DNA of 64,000 bases from Candidatus Nanopelagicales bacterium (lineage in GTDB: Bacteria; Actinomycetota; Actinomycetes; S36-B12), in contig JAURFD010000001.1 of assembly GCA_030827125.1 (NCBI GenBank), positions 1-64,000 on the forward strand, read 5' to 3'. Of the stretch, positions 1-8,784 are shown in pieces. Both the position numbers and the translations under genes were made by a program. The number at the start of each line of letters is the position of its first letter. Positions within the stretch are counted from its first letter, which is position 1. The notes under the pieces are model-generated. The model ran no database searches, had not been told where the DNA came from, and saw nothing but the letters and a program-made list of their open reading frames with translations.

Positions 1-1805
1 CGTGCATCGTCGACCCTTTCCTTCATCCCGACACGGGCGAGGTGGCCGGTGAGGACAGCACGATGGATGGCATCGCTATCGCGGTCGCCGGACTTCGTGC
101 GCTTGAGTCTGAGGGCGCCGCGAATCTGACCGACGAGGTCCTGCCACTCGCGCACGCGGAGGTAGTGAATGAATTCGGTGCGACACATTGCGCGGAACTT
201 CGTCGACGACAGTCCGCGCTGGCTCTCCTCGAGGTAGTCCCAGAGGTTCAGTGTGGTGAGCAGGTCCGAGGTCGGATCGATGAAGCGCTTGTGCGCGGCA
301 TCGGCGAGGCTCGCGCGGTCGTCGGGTCGCTCGCGCGGGTCCCGAATGCTCAGTGCGGCCGCGAGCACGATGACGTCCTCGACACATCCGAGTTCCTCGG
401 CGGCCAGCACCATGCGGCCGAGTCGCGGGTCCACCGGCATGCGCGCCAGGCGTCGACCGATCTCGGTGACGCGCTGCGCGAGAGGCTCGCGCCCCTTGCG
501 GACCGCCCCGATCTCTTCGAGGACGGCGATGCCGGCGGCGACGGCTTTGCGCTCGGGTGAATCGAGGAAGGGGAAGTCGTCGATCTCGCCGAGTCCGAGC
601 GTCGCCATCTGCAGCAGCACCGCGGACAGATTGGTGCGAAGGATCTCCGGATCGGTGTACGCCGGCCGGCTGTCGAAGTCGGCCTCGTCGTACAGCCGGA
701 TACAGATGCCGTCCGCGACGCGTCCGCAGCGACCCGCGCGTTGCGTGGCACTCGCTTGAGAGATGGGCTCGATCGGCAGGCGCTGCACCTTGGCGCGTGT
801 GCTGAATCGGGAAATGCGTGCGGTGCCGGTGTCGACGACGTACCGGATGCCGGGGACGGTGAGCGATGTCTCCGCGACATTGGTGCTGAGGACCACGCGG
901 CGGCCGGTGTGCGGAGAAAAGACACGGTGTTGCTCGTGCGCGGTGAGGCGGCCGTAGAGCGGCAGCAGTTCGGTCCCGGCGGGGACGCGACCGCGCAGGG
1001 CATCGAGCGCATCGCGAATCTCACGCTCACCGGAGAGGAAGACGAGGATGTCACCCGGTGGCTCGCGAAGGAGTTCATCGACCGCGTCGCAGACGGCATC
1101 GACCTCGTCGGTGTCGGCGTCTTCGCGGGGCCGGTAGCGAATCTCGACCGGATAGGTGCGCCCGCTGACCTCGATGACCGGTGCATCGCCGAAGTGTTCT
1201 GCGAACCGCGAGGTCTCCAAGGTTGCCGAGGTGACGATGACGCGTAGGTCCGGCCGTTGGGGGAGTAGCCAGGCCAAGTAGCCGAGCAGGAAGTCGATGG
1301 ACAGGGAACGCTCGTGCGCTTCGTCGACGATGATCGTGTCGTAGCCACGCAGCAGGCGGTCCTGTCGGATGGAGGCCAGCAGCAGGCCGTCGGTCATGAC
1401 CGTGAGCAGAGTGTCGTCGCTTGTTTCATCGGTAAAGCGGACGCGGTAGCCCACGGTGCTGCCGAGGGGGACGTTCAACTCCTCGGCAATGCGCTCGGCG
1501 ACAGCTCGGGCAGCGATACGACGCGGTTGGGTGTGGGCGATACGTGGTGGGCGGTCTGCGGGGCGCGTTGATGAGTCCGCTTCGCCCATGTCGTGGCCCG
1601 AGCCGGATTCACGGGGCCGGCGTACTCCCGCGGCGAGCGCCATCTTGGGCAACTGAGTGGTCTTGCCCGACCCGGTCTCGCCGGCGACGATGACCACCTG
1701 ATGCTCACCGAGCGCGGCCATGATGTCGTCGTGACGGGTCGAGACCGGCAGATCGGCTGGGTACTCCCAGGTGAGTTCGCCTCCCGGGAGCCGATCGGTG
1801 GTCAC
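1..1805 (-). CDS. hrpA: ATP-dependent RNA helicase HrpA (DEAH box), 3' end outside window
   Basis: This is a DEAH-box RNA helicase of the HrpA family. It is open from the GTG at 1805 to the window edge, so about 602 N-terminal residues are visible and the C-terminus is missing. The Walker A motif GETGSGKT lies at residues 42-49. The DEAH motif (VDEAHERS), the SAT motif and a QRAGRCGR-type motif VI follow in order. An insertion of roughly 25 polar residues after motif I is not typical of the core. There is no Shine-Dalgarno; TAGGGT lies six bases before the GTG, so a leaderless transcript is likely. HrpA proteins remodel RNA or rescue stalled ribosomes. The family call is firm; the cellular target is not visible from sequence. 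Confidence 0.93.
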   Translation of the reverse strand, partial: MTTDRLPGGELTWEYPADLPVSTRHDDIMAALGEHQVVIVAGETGSGKTTQLPKMALAAGVRRPRESGSGHDMGEADSSTRPADRPPRIAHTQPRRIAARAVAERIAEELNVPLGSTVGYRVRFTDETSDDTLLTVMTDGLLLASIRQDRLLRGYDTIIVDEAHERSLSIDFLLGYLAWLLPQRPDLRVIVTSATLETSRFAEHFGDAPVIEVSGRTYPVEIRYRPREDADTDEVDAVCDAVDELLREPPGDILVFLSGEREIRDALDALRGRVPAGTELLPLYGRLTAHEQHRVFSPHTGRRVVLSTNVAETSLTVPGIRYVVDTGTARISRFSTRAKVQRLPIEPISQASATQRAGRCGRVADGICIRLYDEADFDSRPAYTDPEILRTNLSAVLLQMATLGLGEIDDFPFLDSPERKAVAAGIAVLEEIGAVRKGREPLAQRVTEIGRRLARMPVDPRLGRMVLAAEELGCVEDVIVLAAALSIRDPRERPDDRASLADAAHKRFIDPTSDLLTTLNLWDYLEESQRGLSSTKFRAMCRTEFIHYLRVREWQDLVGQIRGALRLKRTKSGDRDSDAIHRAVLTGHLARVGMKERVDDA

Positions 1806-1811
1806 GGACCA

Positions 1812-1817
1812 ACCCTA
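1812..1817 (-). promoter_or_regulatory. -10 element, probable leaderless promoter of hrpA
   Basis: TAGGGT on the minus strand is separated from the GTG start by exactly six bases and no Shine-Dalgarno is present. Transcription would begin at or next to the start codon. Confidence 0.6.
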
Positions 1818-1953
1818 GGCAGCGAGAGCGGGACCGCTTCGCGGTGAGGGGTGCACGCGAGGATGTGCCGGACCCCAGCGTCCACGAGGGACGTGGGCCA
1901 CCTCACGCGTGGCCGATGCGCGACCTGACCGACTTCCGGGGTCTAATGGAGCA

Positions 1954-2769
1954 ATGGTGTGGGTCTTGCGCGCCCTAGCGGCGCTCGGCGTGCTCGCCGT
2001 GCTGCTCGGCGTCGGGGTCGCTGTCGCGACCGGCCCGGTCACCGCGGGAGCGCCACTGGCTACCGCGAGCGCCTCGGATACCGCCCCGGAGCCAGCCGCA
2101 CTGGAGGGTCCCCAGCCCTTGCCCACGGCGTCCGGCGCTGCCGAACAACCCGCGACCTCGGTTACCGGCGAGGCGGCGTACATCCCCTACGAAGAACGCC
2201 CCACCGCAGTCTTCATCGGCGACTCCATCACGCGCGGCATGACCGAACCCGGCTCCTGGGACGTCGAAGAACACTCCTGGTATTACGGCCTGCTCGACGA
2301 CACCGCCGGGGTTGTCCGCTTCGGCGGTTCGGTCTCCGAGGTGGGCATGACGACCTCGTGGATGGCCGGTCAGGTGTGGAATGCCCTCGCGATGTCACCG
2401 GACATTCTCATCGTCCTCGGGGGCACGAACGACATCTCCGGTGAGATCGACGTCGACTACGTGATCTCCAACTTCCAGCGAATTAAGGATGCAGCCGACA
2501 TACTCGGCGTCCCCATGGCCGTGGGCACGGTGCCACCCCGCTCCGATCCTTATGCAGACGCGCGCGCCGTCCTGCTCAACTCCGCTTTGACGGCTTGGGC
2601 GCAGCGCGAAGGAGTGATCCTGCTCGACACCGCGGCCCCGCTCCGGGACCCCTCGGGTGGCTGGATTTATGGCTACTCGGGGGACGGCCTCCACCCCACC
2701 CCGGAGGCGAGCAGATTGATGAGCGAAGCCGCCGCGATGGCCTTGCGCGGGATACCCCTGGGGGTATAG
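1954..2769 (+). CDS. SGNH/GDSL-family hydrolase, membrane-anchored or secreted
   Basis: The protein has 271 residues from the ATG at 1954. The first ~25 residues form one hydrophobic segment (signal peptide or anchor), followed by an Ala/Pro-rich linker. The SGNH blocks are clear: GDSIT (block I serine), GGTND (block III) and DGLHPT (block V, Asp-His). This fits an extracytoplasmic esterase, lipase or acetyl hydrolase; the substrate is unknown. An in-frame upstream ATG at 1909 would put 15 extra residues before the signal, so 1954 is preferred. TCTAAT lies six bases before it. The last codons and the stop are built from the CsoR-type palindrome at 2752-2767 that precedes the next gene. Confidence 0.88.
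   Translation: MVWVLRALAALGVLAVLLGVGVAVATGPVTAGAPLATASASDTAPEPAALEGPQPLPTASGAAEQPATSVTGEAAYIPYEERPTAVFIGDSITRGMTEPGSWDVEEHSWYYGLLDDTAGVVRFGGSVSEVGMTTSWMAGQVWNALAMSPDILIVLGGTNDISGEIDVDYVISNFQRIKDAADILGVPMAVGTVPPRSDPYADARAVLLNSALTAWAQREGVILLDTAAPLRDPSGGWIYGYSGDGLHPTPEASRLMSEAAAMALRGIPLGV
2752..2767 (+). promoter_or_regulatory. CsoR/CstR-type operator (ATACCCC-TG-GGGGTAT)
   Basis: A perfect 7-2-7 inverted repeat lies 36 bp before the start of the beta-lactamase-fold/rhodanese gene. This GC-centred ATACCCC/GGGGTAT pattern is typical of CsoR/RcnR-family repressors, whose CstR branch senses persulfides and controls rhodanese and persulfide dioxygenase genes. The site overlaps the last five codons and part of the stop of the upstream SGNH gene. 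A second copy is at 50778-50793. No CsoR-family regulator gene is in the window. Confidence 0.75.
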
Positions 2770-2803
2770 CCTCTGGGAAGACCCGACCAGGAGGCTCTCC
2801 CCT

Positions 2804-4264
2804 ATGACGACCGCAGGCGTTCCCCATGTCATCACGCTCGACTCCACCGGCCTCGGTGATCGCAGCTACATCGTCCACGATGGCCAGCACGCCCTCGTGG
2901 TGGATCCGCAGCGCGACATCGACCGCGTCGAGCACCTCATCGCTGAGTACGGTCTTGAGGTCGCGCACGTGGTGGAGACCCACTTCCACAATGACTACGT
3001 GACCGGCGGATTCGAGCTGGCCAAGAAGCATGGTGCGAAGTACTCGGTCCCCTCCGGATTCCCGATCGAGTTTGACGCGATCGAAGTCAACGATGGTGAC
3101 ACCTTCACCGTGGGCAACCTCGATGTCGAGGCGTTGCACACGCCCGGCCACACCCCCAACCACATGTCGTACGCCGTCGGTGTCGGTGACAACAAGGTCG
3201 TCTTCACTGGTGGCTCGCTGCTCTTCGGCAGCGTGGGCCGTCCGGATCTCGTTGCCCCGGACCTAGCGGTGAAGCAGGCGCACGATCAGTGGCATTCCGC
3301 CCAGAAGATCGCCAACAAGCTGTCCGATGAGACCCCCATCTATCCGACGCACGGCTTCGGCTCGTTCTGCTCGGCCACGCAGGCCGGCGGCCTGGCCTCG
3401 ACGGTCGGTCACGAGAAGACGATCAACCCCGTCCTCACCGAGGACGAGGAAGCGTTCGTGCAGGGCATGCTCGCGGGCCTCGACGTCTTCCCGGCGTACT
3501 ACGCGCACATGGGTCCGGCCAACACGGAGGGCCCGGCGGACGTCGACCTGAGTACCCCAGAACTCGTTGATCCCGAGGAGTTGCTCGCGCGTGCTCGCCG
3601 CGGCGAGTGGATCGTCGACCTGCGCAACCGCGAGGTCTTCGCCGCCGGTCACGTCCCCGGTGCGGTCAACTTCGGCCTCGACGGTGCCTTCATCAACTAC
3701 CTCGCCTGGATGATGCCGTGGGGCACCCCGGTGACTCTGTTGGGTACGACGCCTGAGCAGGTTGAGGAGGCCCATCGCGAACTGGTGCGTGTGGGCATCG
3801 ACCAGACCACCGGTGCCGCGGTCGGCGGACCGGACTCTTGGCTGGCCAATCCTGCCGATGCAGCGACCCTGCGGCGCCTGTCCTTCGATGACCTCGCCAA
3901 GGAGGTCGGCGACGACGCTTACATCATCGACACCCGTCAGATCCTGGAGTGGGAGGGCGGCCATGTAAAGGGCGCCAACTTCATCCCGTTCTACGAGATC
4001 GCCGATCGCCTGTCCGAGATCCCGCGCGATAAGCCGGTCTACGTCTACTGCGGCTCGGGTTACCGCGCCGCTGCGGTGGCGTCGGTCCTGCAGCACGAGG
4101 GCTTCGACAATGTCACGCTCGTCGATGACAACTTCGGCAACGCCGCGGTGCACGGCTTTGAGATCGAGATGGCCGCCGCTCCGGAGCGTCAGCCAGGCTG
4201 GACCTGGGTCGCCTCGCGCAGTGCCGTTCGTTCCTTCAGTGAAAAGGCTTCGGCCAAGGCGTAG
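2804..4264 (+). CDS. MBL-fold hydrolase fused to two rhodanese domains (persulfide dioxygenase-like)
   Basis: The protein has 486 residues. Residues 1 to about 240 are a metallo-beta-lactamase fold with ETHFHND at 58-64, matching the THxHxD metal motif of persulfide dioxygenase and BLH proteins. Two rhodanese-like domains follow, at about 255-350 and 375-470. The first lacks an active-site cysteine (LLGTTPEQ where the loop should be). The second has VYCGSGYRA with the catalytic Cys. Known relatives oxidise or transfer sulfane sulfur, so a cytoplasmic role in sulfide/persulfide detoxification is inferred. A Shine-Dalgarno (GGAGG) precedes the ATG. The upstream CsoR/CstR-type operator supports persulfide-responsive control. 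Confidence 0.9.
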   Translation: MTTAGVPHVITLDSTGLGDRSYIVHDGQHALVVDPQRDIDRVEHLIAEYGLEVAHVVETHFHNDYVTGGFELAKKHGAKYSVPSGFPIEFDAIEVNDGDTFTVGNLDVEALHTPGHTPNHMSYAVGVGDNKVVFTGGSLLFGSVGRPDLVAPDLAVKQAHDQWHSAQKIANKLSDETPIYPTHGFGSFCSATQAGGLASTVGHEKTINPVLTEDEEAFVQGMLAGLDVFPAYYAHMGPANTEGPADVDLSTPELVDPEELLARARRGEWIVDLRNREVFAAGHVPGAVNFGLDGAFINYLAWMMPWGTPVTLLGTTPEQVEEAHRELVRVGIDQTTGAAVGGPDSWLANPADAATLRRLSFDDLAKEVGDDAYIIDTRQILEWEGGHVKGANFIPFYEIADRLSEIPRDKPVYVYCGSGYRAAAVASVLQHEGFDNVTLVDDNFGNAAVHGFEIEMAAAPERQPGWTWVASRSAVRSFSEKASAKA

Positions 4265-4273
4265 GGCATGTGC

Positions 4274-4312
4274 GAAGGGGCGGGTGGCGCGATGCGCCTT
4301 GCCCGCCCCTTC
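4274..4312 (+). terminator. strong hairpin terminator after the MBL-rhodanese gene
   Basis: GAAGGGGCGGG (4274-4284) pairs perfectly with CCCGCCCCTTC (4302-4312). A smaller nested stem GGCGC/GCGCC sits in the loop. Only a weak T-rich tail (GTCTTGTC) follows, as is common in actinomycetes. Confidence 0.7.
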
Positions 4313-4346
4313 GTCTTGTCGCGGCTGGCGTTCATATGCTGACGGG

Positions 4347-4352
4347 TAGGCT
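4347..4352 (+). promoter_or_regulatory. -10 element, probable leaderless promoter of the patB operon
   Basis: TAGGCT is followed by six bases and then the GTG start at 4359; there is no Shine-Dalgarno. Confidence 0.6.
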
Positions 4353-4358
4353 TCGCCG

Positions 4359-5477
4359 GTGAGTTTTGAGCGCCCTGATCGCCGCAGCGCTAAGTGGCGC
4401 ACCTACGACGCAGACGTCCTGCCGCTGTGGATCGCGGAGATGGACTACCCGCTCGCCCCCTGCATCGCTGCGGCACTACATGATGCCGTCGATCGCTCCG
4501 ACACGGGCTATCGCTTCGCCGCCGACCTGCCGCAGGCTCTGTCCGAGTTCTGGGCGCGCCGCATCGGCTGGGCCCCTGACCCGGATCGCATCATGCTGAT
4601 CGGTGATGTCCTGGTCGGGATGGCCGAGTCACTTCGTCGCCTGTCTGCCGGTGCACTGGTCATCACCCCTCCGGCGTACCCGCCGTTCTTCCATGTCGCT
4701 GTCGACCTGGTGGGGCGCGACCTGGTCGAGGTCCCGCTCATTCCGGGAGAGGGGCTTGACTTCGATGGCCTGGCCACCGCGTTTGCCCGCCCCGAGGTGA
4801 CCACCTTCCTCCTCGGCAATCCGCATAACCCCACCGGCGACATCTGGTCGGCCGATGACCTGCGACGCATCGCGGAACTTGCTCGTGAGTACGACGTCCT
4901 GGTGATCTCGGACGAGATTTGGGCGCCGCTGACGATGCCGGGCAAGACCATGACGCCCTATCTCAGCCTCGGCGAGGAACTCACCGGTCCTGACGTCGCC
5001 CTCGTGTCGGCATCCAAAGCCTTCAATCTTGCGGGGCTCAAGGCGGCGCAGATGATCGCGGGATCGGACGCGACGATGGAACGCATACGCGCGGCGATCC
5101 CACTCGAGATCAGCTATTCCACGGGTCAGTTCGGTGTGATCGCGTCCATTGCGGCGTTCCGAGATGGTGATGCGTGGCTCGATGACACCCGGGCCCAGAT
5201 CGCCAGCAATGCTGATCTCCTCGCCAAACTTCTCGCCGAGAGTCTGCCGCAGGTGCACTACACACCCCCTGAGGCGACGTACCTCGCGTGGCTTGACTTC
5301 CGCGAGCTTGGACTTGGTGACGATCCGGCGGCCGTGCTGTTGGAACGCGGCCGTGTCGCCTTGAGCACGGGCCCGGCCTTCGGCGAGCAGGGCAAGGGCT
5401 GGGCTCGACTCAATCTGGCCACGACACCGGAGATCATCAGCGAGGCGGTCACGCGCATGCTTGCGGCTATGCCGTGA
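4359..5477 (+). CDS. patB: MalY/PatB-type PLP-dependent aminotransferase (C-S lyase)
   Basis: The protein has 372 residues and is a fold-type I PLP enzyme of the MalY/PatB group. It shows the N-terminal LPLWIAEMDY signature, GNPHNPTG for substrate and PLP contact, ISDEIW, and SASKAFNLAG with the Schiff-base lysine. Relatives cleave cystathionine or cysteine beta C-S bonds or act as aminotransferases; which reaction applies here cannot be told. The GTG start follows a TAGGCT -10 element by six bases. It is the first gene of a tight three-gene operon: its TGA overlaps the GTG of the MFS gene (GTGA). Confidence 0.88.
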   Translation: MSFERPDRRSAKWRTYDADVLPLWIAEMDYPLAPCIAAALHDAVDRSDTGYRFAADLPQALSEFWARRIGWAPDPDRIMLIGDVLVGMAESLRRLSAGALVITPPAYPPFFHVAVDLVGRDLVEVPLIPGEGLDFDGLATAFARPEVTTFLLGNPHNPTGDIWSADDLRRIAELAREYDVLVISDEIWAPLTMPGKTMTPYLSLGEELTGPDVALVSASKAFNLAGLKAAQMIAGSDATMERIRAAIPLEISYSTGQFGVIASIAAFRDGDAWLDDTRAQIASNADLLAKLLAESLPQVHYTPPEATYLAWLDFRELGLGDDPAAVLLERGRVALSTGPAFGEQGKGWARLNLATTPEIISEAVTRMLAAMP

Positions 5478-6661
5478 CACCGCTCCAGCGATCCCGCGTC
5501 GGCGCGACGGCGTTCTTTACGGTCAATGGCATCGCACTCTTTGCCATCATGCCGCGGCTCGCGCAGATCCAGGCAGACCTCGGACTCGACGATGCTGGCC
5601 TCGGCGTGGTTCTCGCGGTCGGCACGGTCGGCGGATTGCTCGTGGGGCCGCTCGCTGCACCGCTCATCCATCGGTGGGGCGCCGTCCCGGTAGCGTCGGC
5701 CGCCGGCCTGCTCTCGCTTCCGCCGCTCGTGGTCCTGGGCTGGGCGGGCACTCCCATCGTCTTCGCTCTCGCACTCGGCCTCGTCCTTGCCGCGGACGCC
5801 GTCATGGACTCGGCGATGAACACGCGCGCCCTCGAGGTCGAGGTCGTCTATGGGCGATCCATCATCAACGGTTTTCACGCGTGGTGGTCACTCGGCACGA
5901 TCATCGGTGCGGCGCTCGGATCGCTGTCGATCCTCATCGGCTTGGCGCTCGGCCCGTTCCTGCTCCTGCTCGCGATCGTCTCCGGTGCCGTGCTCGCCGT
6001 CGTCTGGTCCATGGGCGCCGGTGCGGTGCCCGAGGGCGAGCAGGAGCGCAACGCCAGCGATCGCGGTGACGCCGCGGACATGTCACGACGTCAAGCCTTC
6101 GTCACGATGATGGCGTCCGGGGGAATCGTGCTCGCCCTGTTCATTATGGGTGCGATTCTCGTTGAAGATGTCCCGGCTCGGTGGGGCTCGATCTACCTCA
6201 CGTCGGTCAGTGCGTCGCCGGACACGTGGATCCTGCTGGCGTATGTCGGTCTCACCACGGCGATGACCATTGGTCGTTTCACCGGGGACCGGCTCGTGGA
6301 TCGCTTCGGTGAGGTTCGTTGGATCCGCGGGTCGATGGCCGCCGTCGTGGTGGTGATGGGGGGTGCGCTGCTTGTCGGCGGCCCACTGGCCTTCGTGCTC
6401 GCCAGCATCGTGTCCGGCTTCGGAGTCGCCACGCTCTTCCCCGCCGCCATGCGCGCCGCGTCGCGGCTGCCCGGGGTGAGTCCTGCCATGGGTGTCGCGC
6501 TCGTGACCTGGTTCTCGCGGATCGGCTTCGTCATCTCCCCGCTCGTCGTCGGCTTCATCGCGAGTGCTGCCGGTATCGGGTGGGGCATCGCGCTCGTGGT
6601 CTTCGCGGCCGCGGCGATCATCCCGCTGTCGGCCGTGCTTCGGTCGCGGGTCGCGCGCTGA
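5474..6661 (+). CDS. MFS transporter (12 predicted membrane segments)
   Basis: The protein has 395 hydrophobic residues with about twelve membrane segments and a central loop near residues 180-205 (EGEQERNASDRGD). It resembles FucP/YbjJ-like MFS permeases. The start overlaps patB by four bases (GTGA) and its TGA overlaps the next ATG by one base, so the three genes are translationally coupled. The substrate is unknown. Co-transcription with a C-S lyase and a small-molecule kinase suggests export or uptake of an amino-acid- or sugar-like compound, but this is inference. Confidence 0.85.
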   Translation: MTPLQRSRVGATAFFTVNGIALFAIMPRLAQIQADLGLDDAGLGVVLAVGTVGGLLVGPLAAPLIHRWGAVPVASAAGLLSLPPLVVLGWAGTPIVFALALGLVLAADAVMDSAMNTRALEVEVVYGRSIINGFHAWWSLGTIIGAALGSLSILIGLALGPFLLLLAIVSGAVLAVVWSMGAGAVPEGEQERNASDRGDAADMSRRQAFVTMMASGGIVLALFIMGAILVEDVPARWGSIYLTSVSASPDTWILLAYVGLTTAMTIGRFTGDRLVDRFGEVRWIRGSMAAVVVVMGGALLVGGPLAFVLASIVSGFGVATLFPAAMRAASRLPGVSPAMGVALVTWFSRIGFVISPLVVGFIASAAGIGWGIALVVFAAAAIIPLSAVLRSRVAR

Positions 6662-7491
6662 TGGAACTCACGGCCGAGCAGTGGGAGCGGCTCGACCAGT
6701 GGGGGATAGACGCTCTGGAAGAGGTCGAGAGTCAGCCGGGCGTGTGGTGGGCCCGCCAGGGTGATGCCTACGTCGTGGTCAAAACCGGTGAGCGCGATGA
6801 TCGTGCGCGCGAAGCAGCAGCGCTTCGGGCCTTCGGCCCCGCGGCCGCAGAGGTTGTGGCGCATGATGACCACTTGGCGCTGCTCGTCGTGGAGCGGATG
6901 ATCCTCGGCGATGACATCCGGCCGCTGGCCCGGCAGGACGACGACGCGGCTACCCGCGAGATCGCCCATTTGGTCACTCGCCTGCATGCCGACCAGGGCG
7001 ATGTCGGCAGCCTGCCGCAGTTGGCGATGATCGGGACGGCGTTCGATGCCCCTGCGGATGACCGACTACCGCGCGAGTTGGTGCAGAGGGCCTCTGGAGT
7101 CTTCCGTGGCCTCGTCGATGACTCGGTGGAGTCGCGCGTCCTGCACGGCGACCTGCACCACATGAACGTTCTCCGTCACGGTGACCAATGGCGGGCCATC
7201 GATCCGCACGGGTGGATCGGCGATCCAGCCTTCGAGGCCGCCGCCATGCTCGCCAATCCCCGCAATATGCAGGAGTCCGGGGACGCTCGCGGTATGGACG
7301 GTTCGGACCTCGCCGCACGGGTTCGGCGTCGGGCGCAGATCATCGCCGAGGTCACCGGCTACGACGTCCGTCGCATCGAGGCATGGGCTTTCGTCGGCTG
7401 TGTCATCGCCGAACTCTGGATGATCGAGTCGCACAACATCGTGCACGGCGCACCGATGGCTGTGGCCGAGGCGTTGCTGGCCGACCACTGA
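6661..7491 (+). CDS. aminoglycoside/streptomycin phosphotransferase-family kinase
   Basis: The protein has 276 residues. HGDLHHMNVL matches the HGDxHxxN catalytic loop and IDPHGWIGDP the DPxG metal-binding segment of the APH(6)/streptomycin 6-kinase family (protein-kinase-like fold). Most environmental members are small-molecule kinases of unknown substrate rather than proven resistance genes. The ATG at 6661 overlaps the MFS stop by one base (TGATG). A kinase, a transporter and a PLP lyase in one operon could form a modify-and-export module; no direct evidence shows resistance. Confidence 0.82.
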   Translation: MELTAEQWERLDQWGIDALEEVESQPGVWWARQGDAYVVVKTGERDDRAREAAALRAFGPAAAEVVAHDDHLALLVVERMILGDDIRPLARQDDDAATREIAHLVTRLHADQGDVGSLPQLAMIGTAFDAPADDRLPRELVQRASGVFRGLVDDSVESRVLHGDLHHMNVLRHGDQWRAIDPHGWIGDPAFEAAAMLANPRNMQESGDARGMDGSDLAARVRRRAQIIAEVTGYDVRRIEAWAFVGCVIAELWMIESHNIVHGAPMAVAEALLADH

Positions 7492-7494
7492 CCG

Positions 7495-7557
7495 CACTCT
7501 GCCGCCGGAAACCCACGGTTTCAGGGCCGAAAACCGTGGTTTAGCGGCGGAAGAGTG
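7495..7557. repeat. intergenic hairpin element A (dispersed palindromic family)
   Basis: This is a 63-bp near-perfect palindrome between two convergent genes. The outer stem CACTCTGCCGCC pairs with GGCGGAAGAGTG (one mismatch). The inner stem AAACC-CACGGTTT pairs with AAAACCGTGGTTT (one bulge). The loop is short and GC-rich. It is homologous to element B at 21330-21384 and may also terminate transcription from both sides. Confidence 0.75.
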
Positions 7558-7637
7558 TCATGCGAGCGGAGACCGACGACCGACAACCGGCGACCGTCGC
7601 CCGCCGACCGGCTCGCCAGCGACCTGAAGCCCGCTTG

Positions 7638-8684
7638 CTACTGGTCGCGTAGTGATCCGGCGATGTCGATGACGAAGCGGTAGCGCACGTCGGAGTCCTT
7701 GATCCGCTGCCATGCCTCGTTGATGTCGGCGATGTTGATGACCTCGACATCCGCGACCACACCGTGCTCGGCGCAGAAGTCCAGCATCTCCTGTGTGGTC
7801 CCGACACCCGCGAGCTTCGCGCCCACGATCGTGCGCGCCTCGCCCACGAGATTGCCCGCCTCGAAGGACAGCGGCTCCACCGGCAGGCCGACGATGGCGA
7901 GAACGCCACGGGTCTTGAGCAGGTTGAGGTAGGCGTCGATGTCGATGGAGGCCGAGACCGTGCTGAGGATCATGTCGAAGGACATACGCAGCGGCTTTAG
8001 TGCGGCCGGGTCGTGCGTGGCGACGAAGGCGTCGGCGCCGAGACGCAGCGCGTCGGCCTCCTTGCCGGGGCTGTGACTGAAGACCGTGACGCGCGACCCC
8101 ATCGCCTTGGCGATACGCACGCCGACATGGCCCAGCCCGCCCAGGCCGATGACGCCGACCTCCTTGCCAGGGCCGGCGTACGACTTGAGCGGGGGATAGA
8201 CGGTGATCCCGGCGCACAGGAGCGGTGCGGCCGCCTGGGTGTCCATCCCCTCGGGGATGCGCAGGACGTAGTCCTCGTTGACGACGATGTGGTCGGAGTA
8301 GCCGCCGTAGGTCGGGGTCACGCCATCCTGCTCATACCCGTTGTACGTCGTCGACCAGGTGGGGCAGTAGTTCTCGTCACCGTTGGCGCACGCGTCGCAG
8401 GTGCCGCAGGAGCCGACGTAGCAGCCGACGCCCACACGATCGCCGACGGCGTACTTGGTCACGGCGTCGCCAGTTTCGGTGACGATGCCGATGATCTCGT
8501 GTCCGGGCACCATGGGGAAGATGTCCGGTCCCCAATCGCCTTCGGCCTGGTGGATGTCGGAGTGGCAGACGCCGCAGGCATCGATATCGATGCGGACGTC
8601 GTGCGGACCGACCTCGCGTCGCTCGACCTCGAGGGGGGCGATGCGAGCACCGGCGGATGTAGCGGCGTAGGCGCGAGCCTTCAT
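7638..8684 (-). CDS. zinc-dependent NAD(P) alcohol dehydrogenase, YahK/AdhC type
   Basis: This is a 348-residue medium-chain dehydrogenase. Catalytic-zinc ligands are CGVCHSD and GHE. Four structural-zinc cysteines lie in the CGTCDACANGDENYC region, and the Rossmann motif is GLGGLGHVG. It belongs to the cinnamyl-alcohol-dehydrogenase-like group, which reduces aldehydes, usually with NADPH. The start at 8684 is set by an excellent Shine-Dalgarno (AAGGAGACCC-ATG); longer readings upstream add low-complexity proline-rich sequence with no family match. It is monocistronic, and hairpin A lies past its 3' end. Confidence 0.92.
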   Translation of the reverse strand: MKARAYAATSAGARIAPLEVERREVGPHDVRIDIDACGVCHSDIHQAEGDWGPDIFPMVPGHEIIGIVTETGDAVTKYAVGDRVGVGCYVGSCGTCDACANGDENYCPTWSTTYNGYEQDGVTPTYGGYSDHIVVNEDYVLRIPEGMDTQAAAPLLCAGITVYPPLKSYAGPGKEVGVIGLGGLGHVGVRIAKAMGSRVTVFSHSPGKEADALRLGADAFVATHDPAALKPLRMSFDMILSTVSASIDIDAYLNLLKTRGVLAIVGLPVEPLSFEAGNLVGEARTIVGAKLAGVGTTQEMLDFCAEHGVVADVEVINIADINEAWQRIKDSDVRYRFVIDIAGSLRDQ

Positions 8685-8784
8685 GGGTCTCCTTCGATCG
8701 CGAGTCGGACCATCGCAGCCTAGACGGCGGGTCCTAGCATCGGTGCAGGTCCCCGGGAGGGGTGGAACCGACGGAAGGCATGAC

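Noticed and set aside
6661-7491. Streptomycin 6-kinase-like gene as an antibiotic-resistance determinant
   Set aside because: The family is broad; the operon with a C-S lyase and an MFS protein gives no evidence for aminoglycoside modification.
7561-7625. CGACCG/CCGACG-rich low-complexity stretch as a CRISPR or VNTR
   Set aside because: Units are irregular, 7-12 bases long, with no spacers or constant period.
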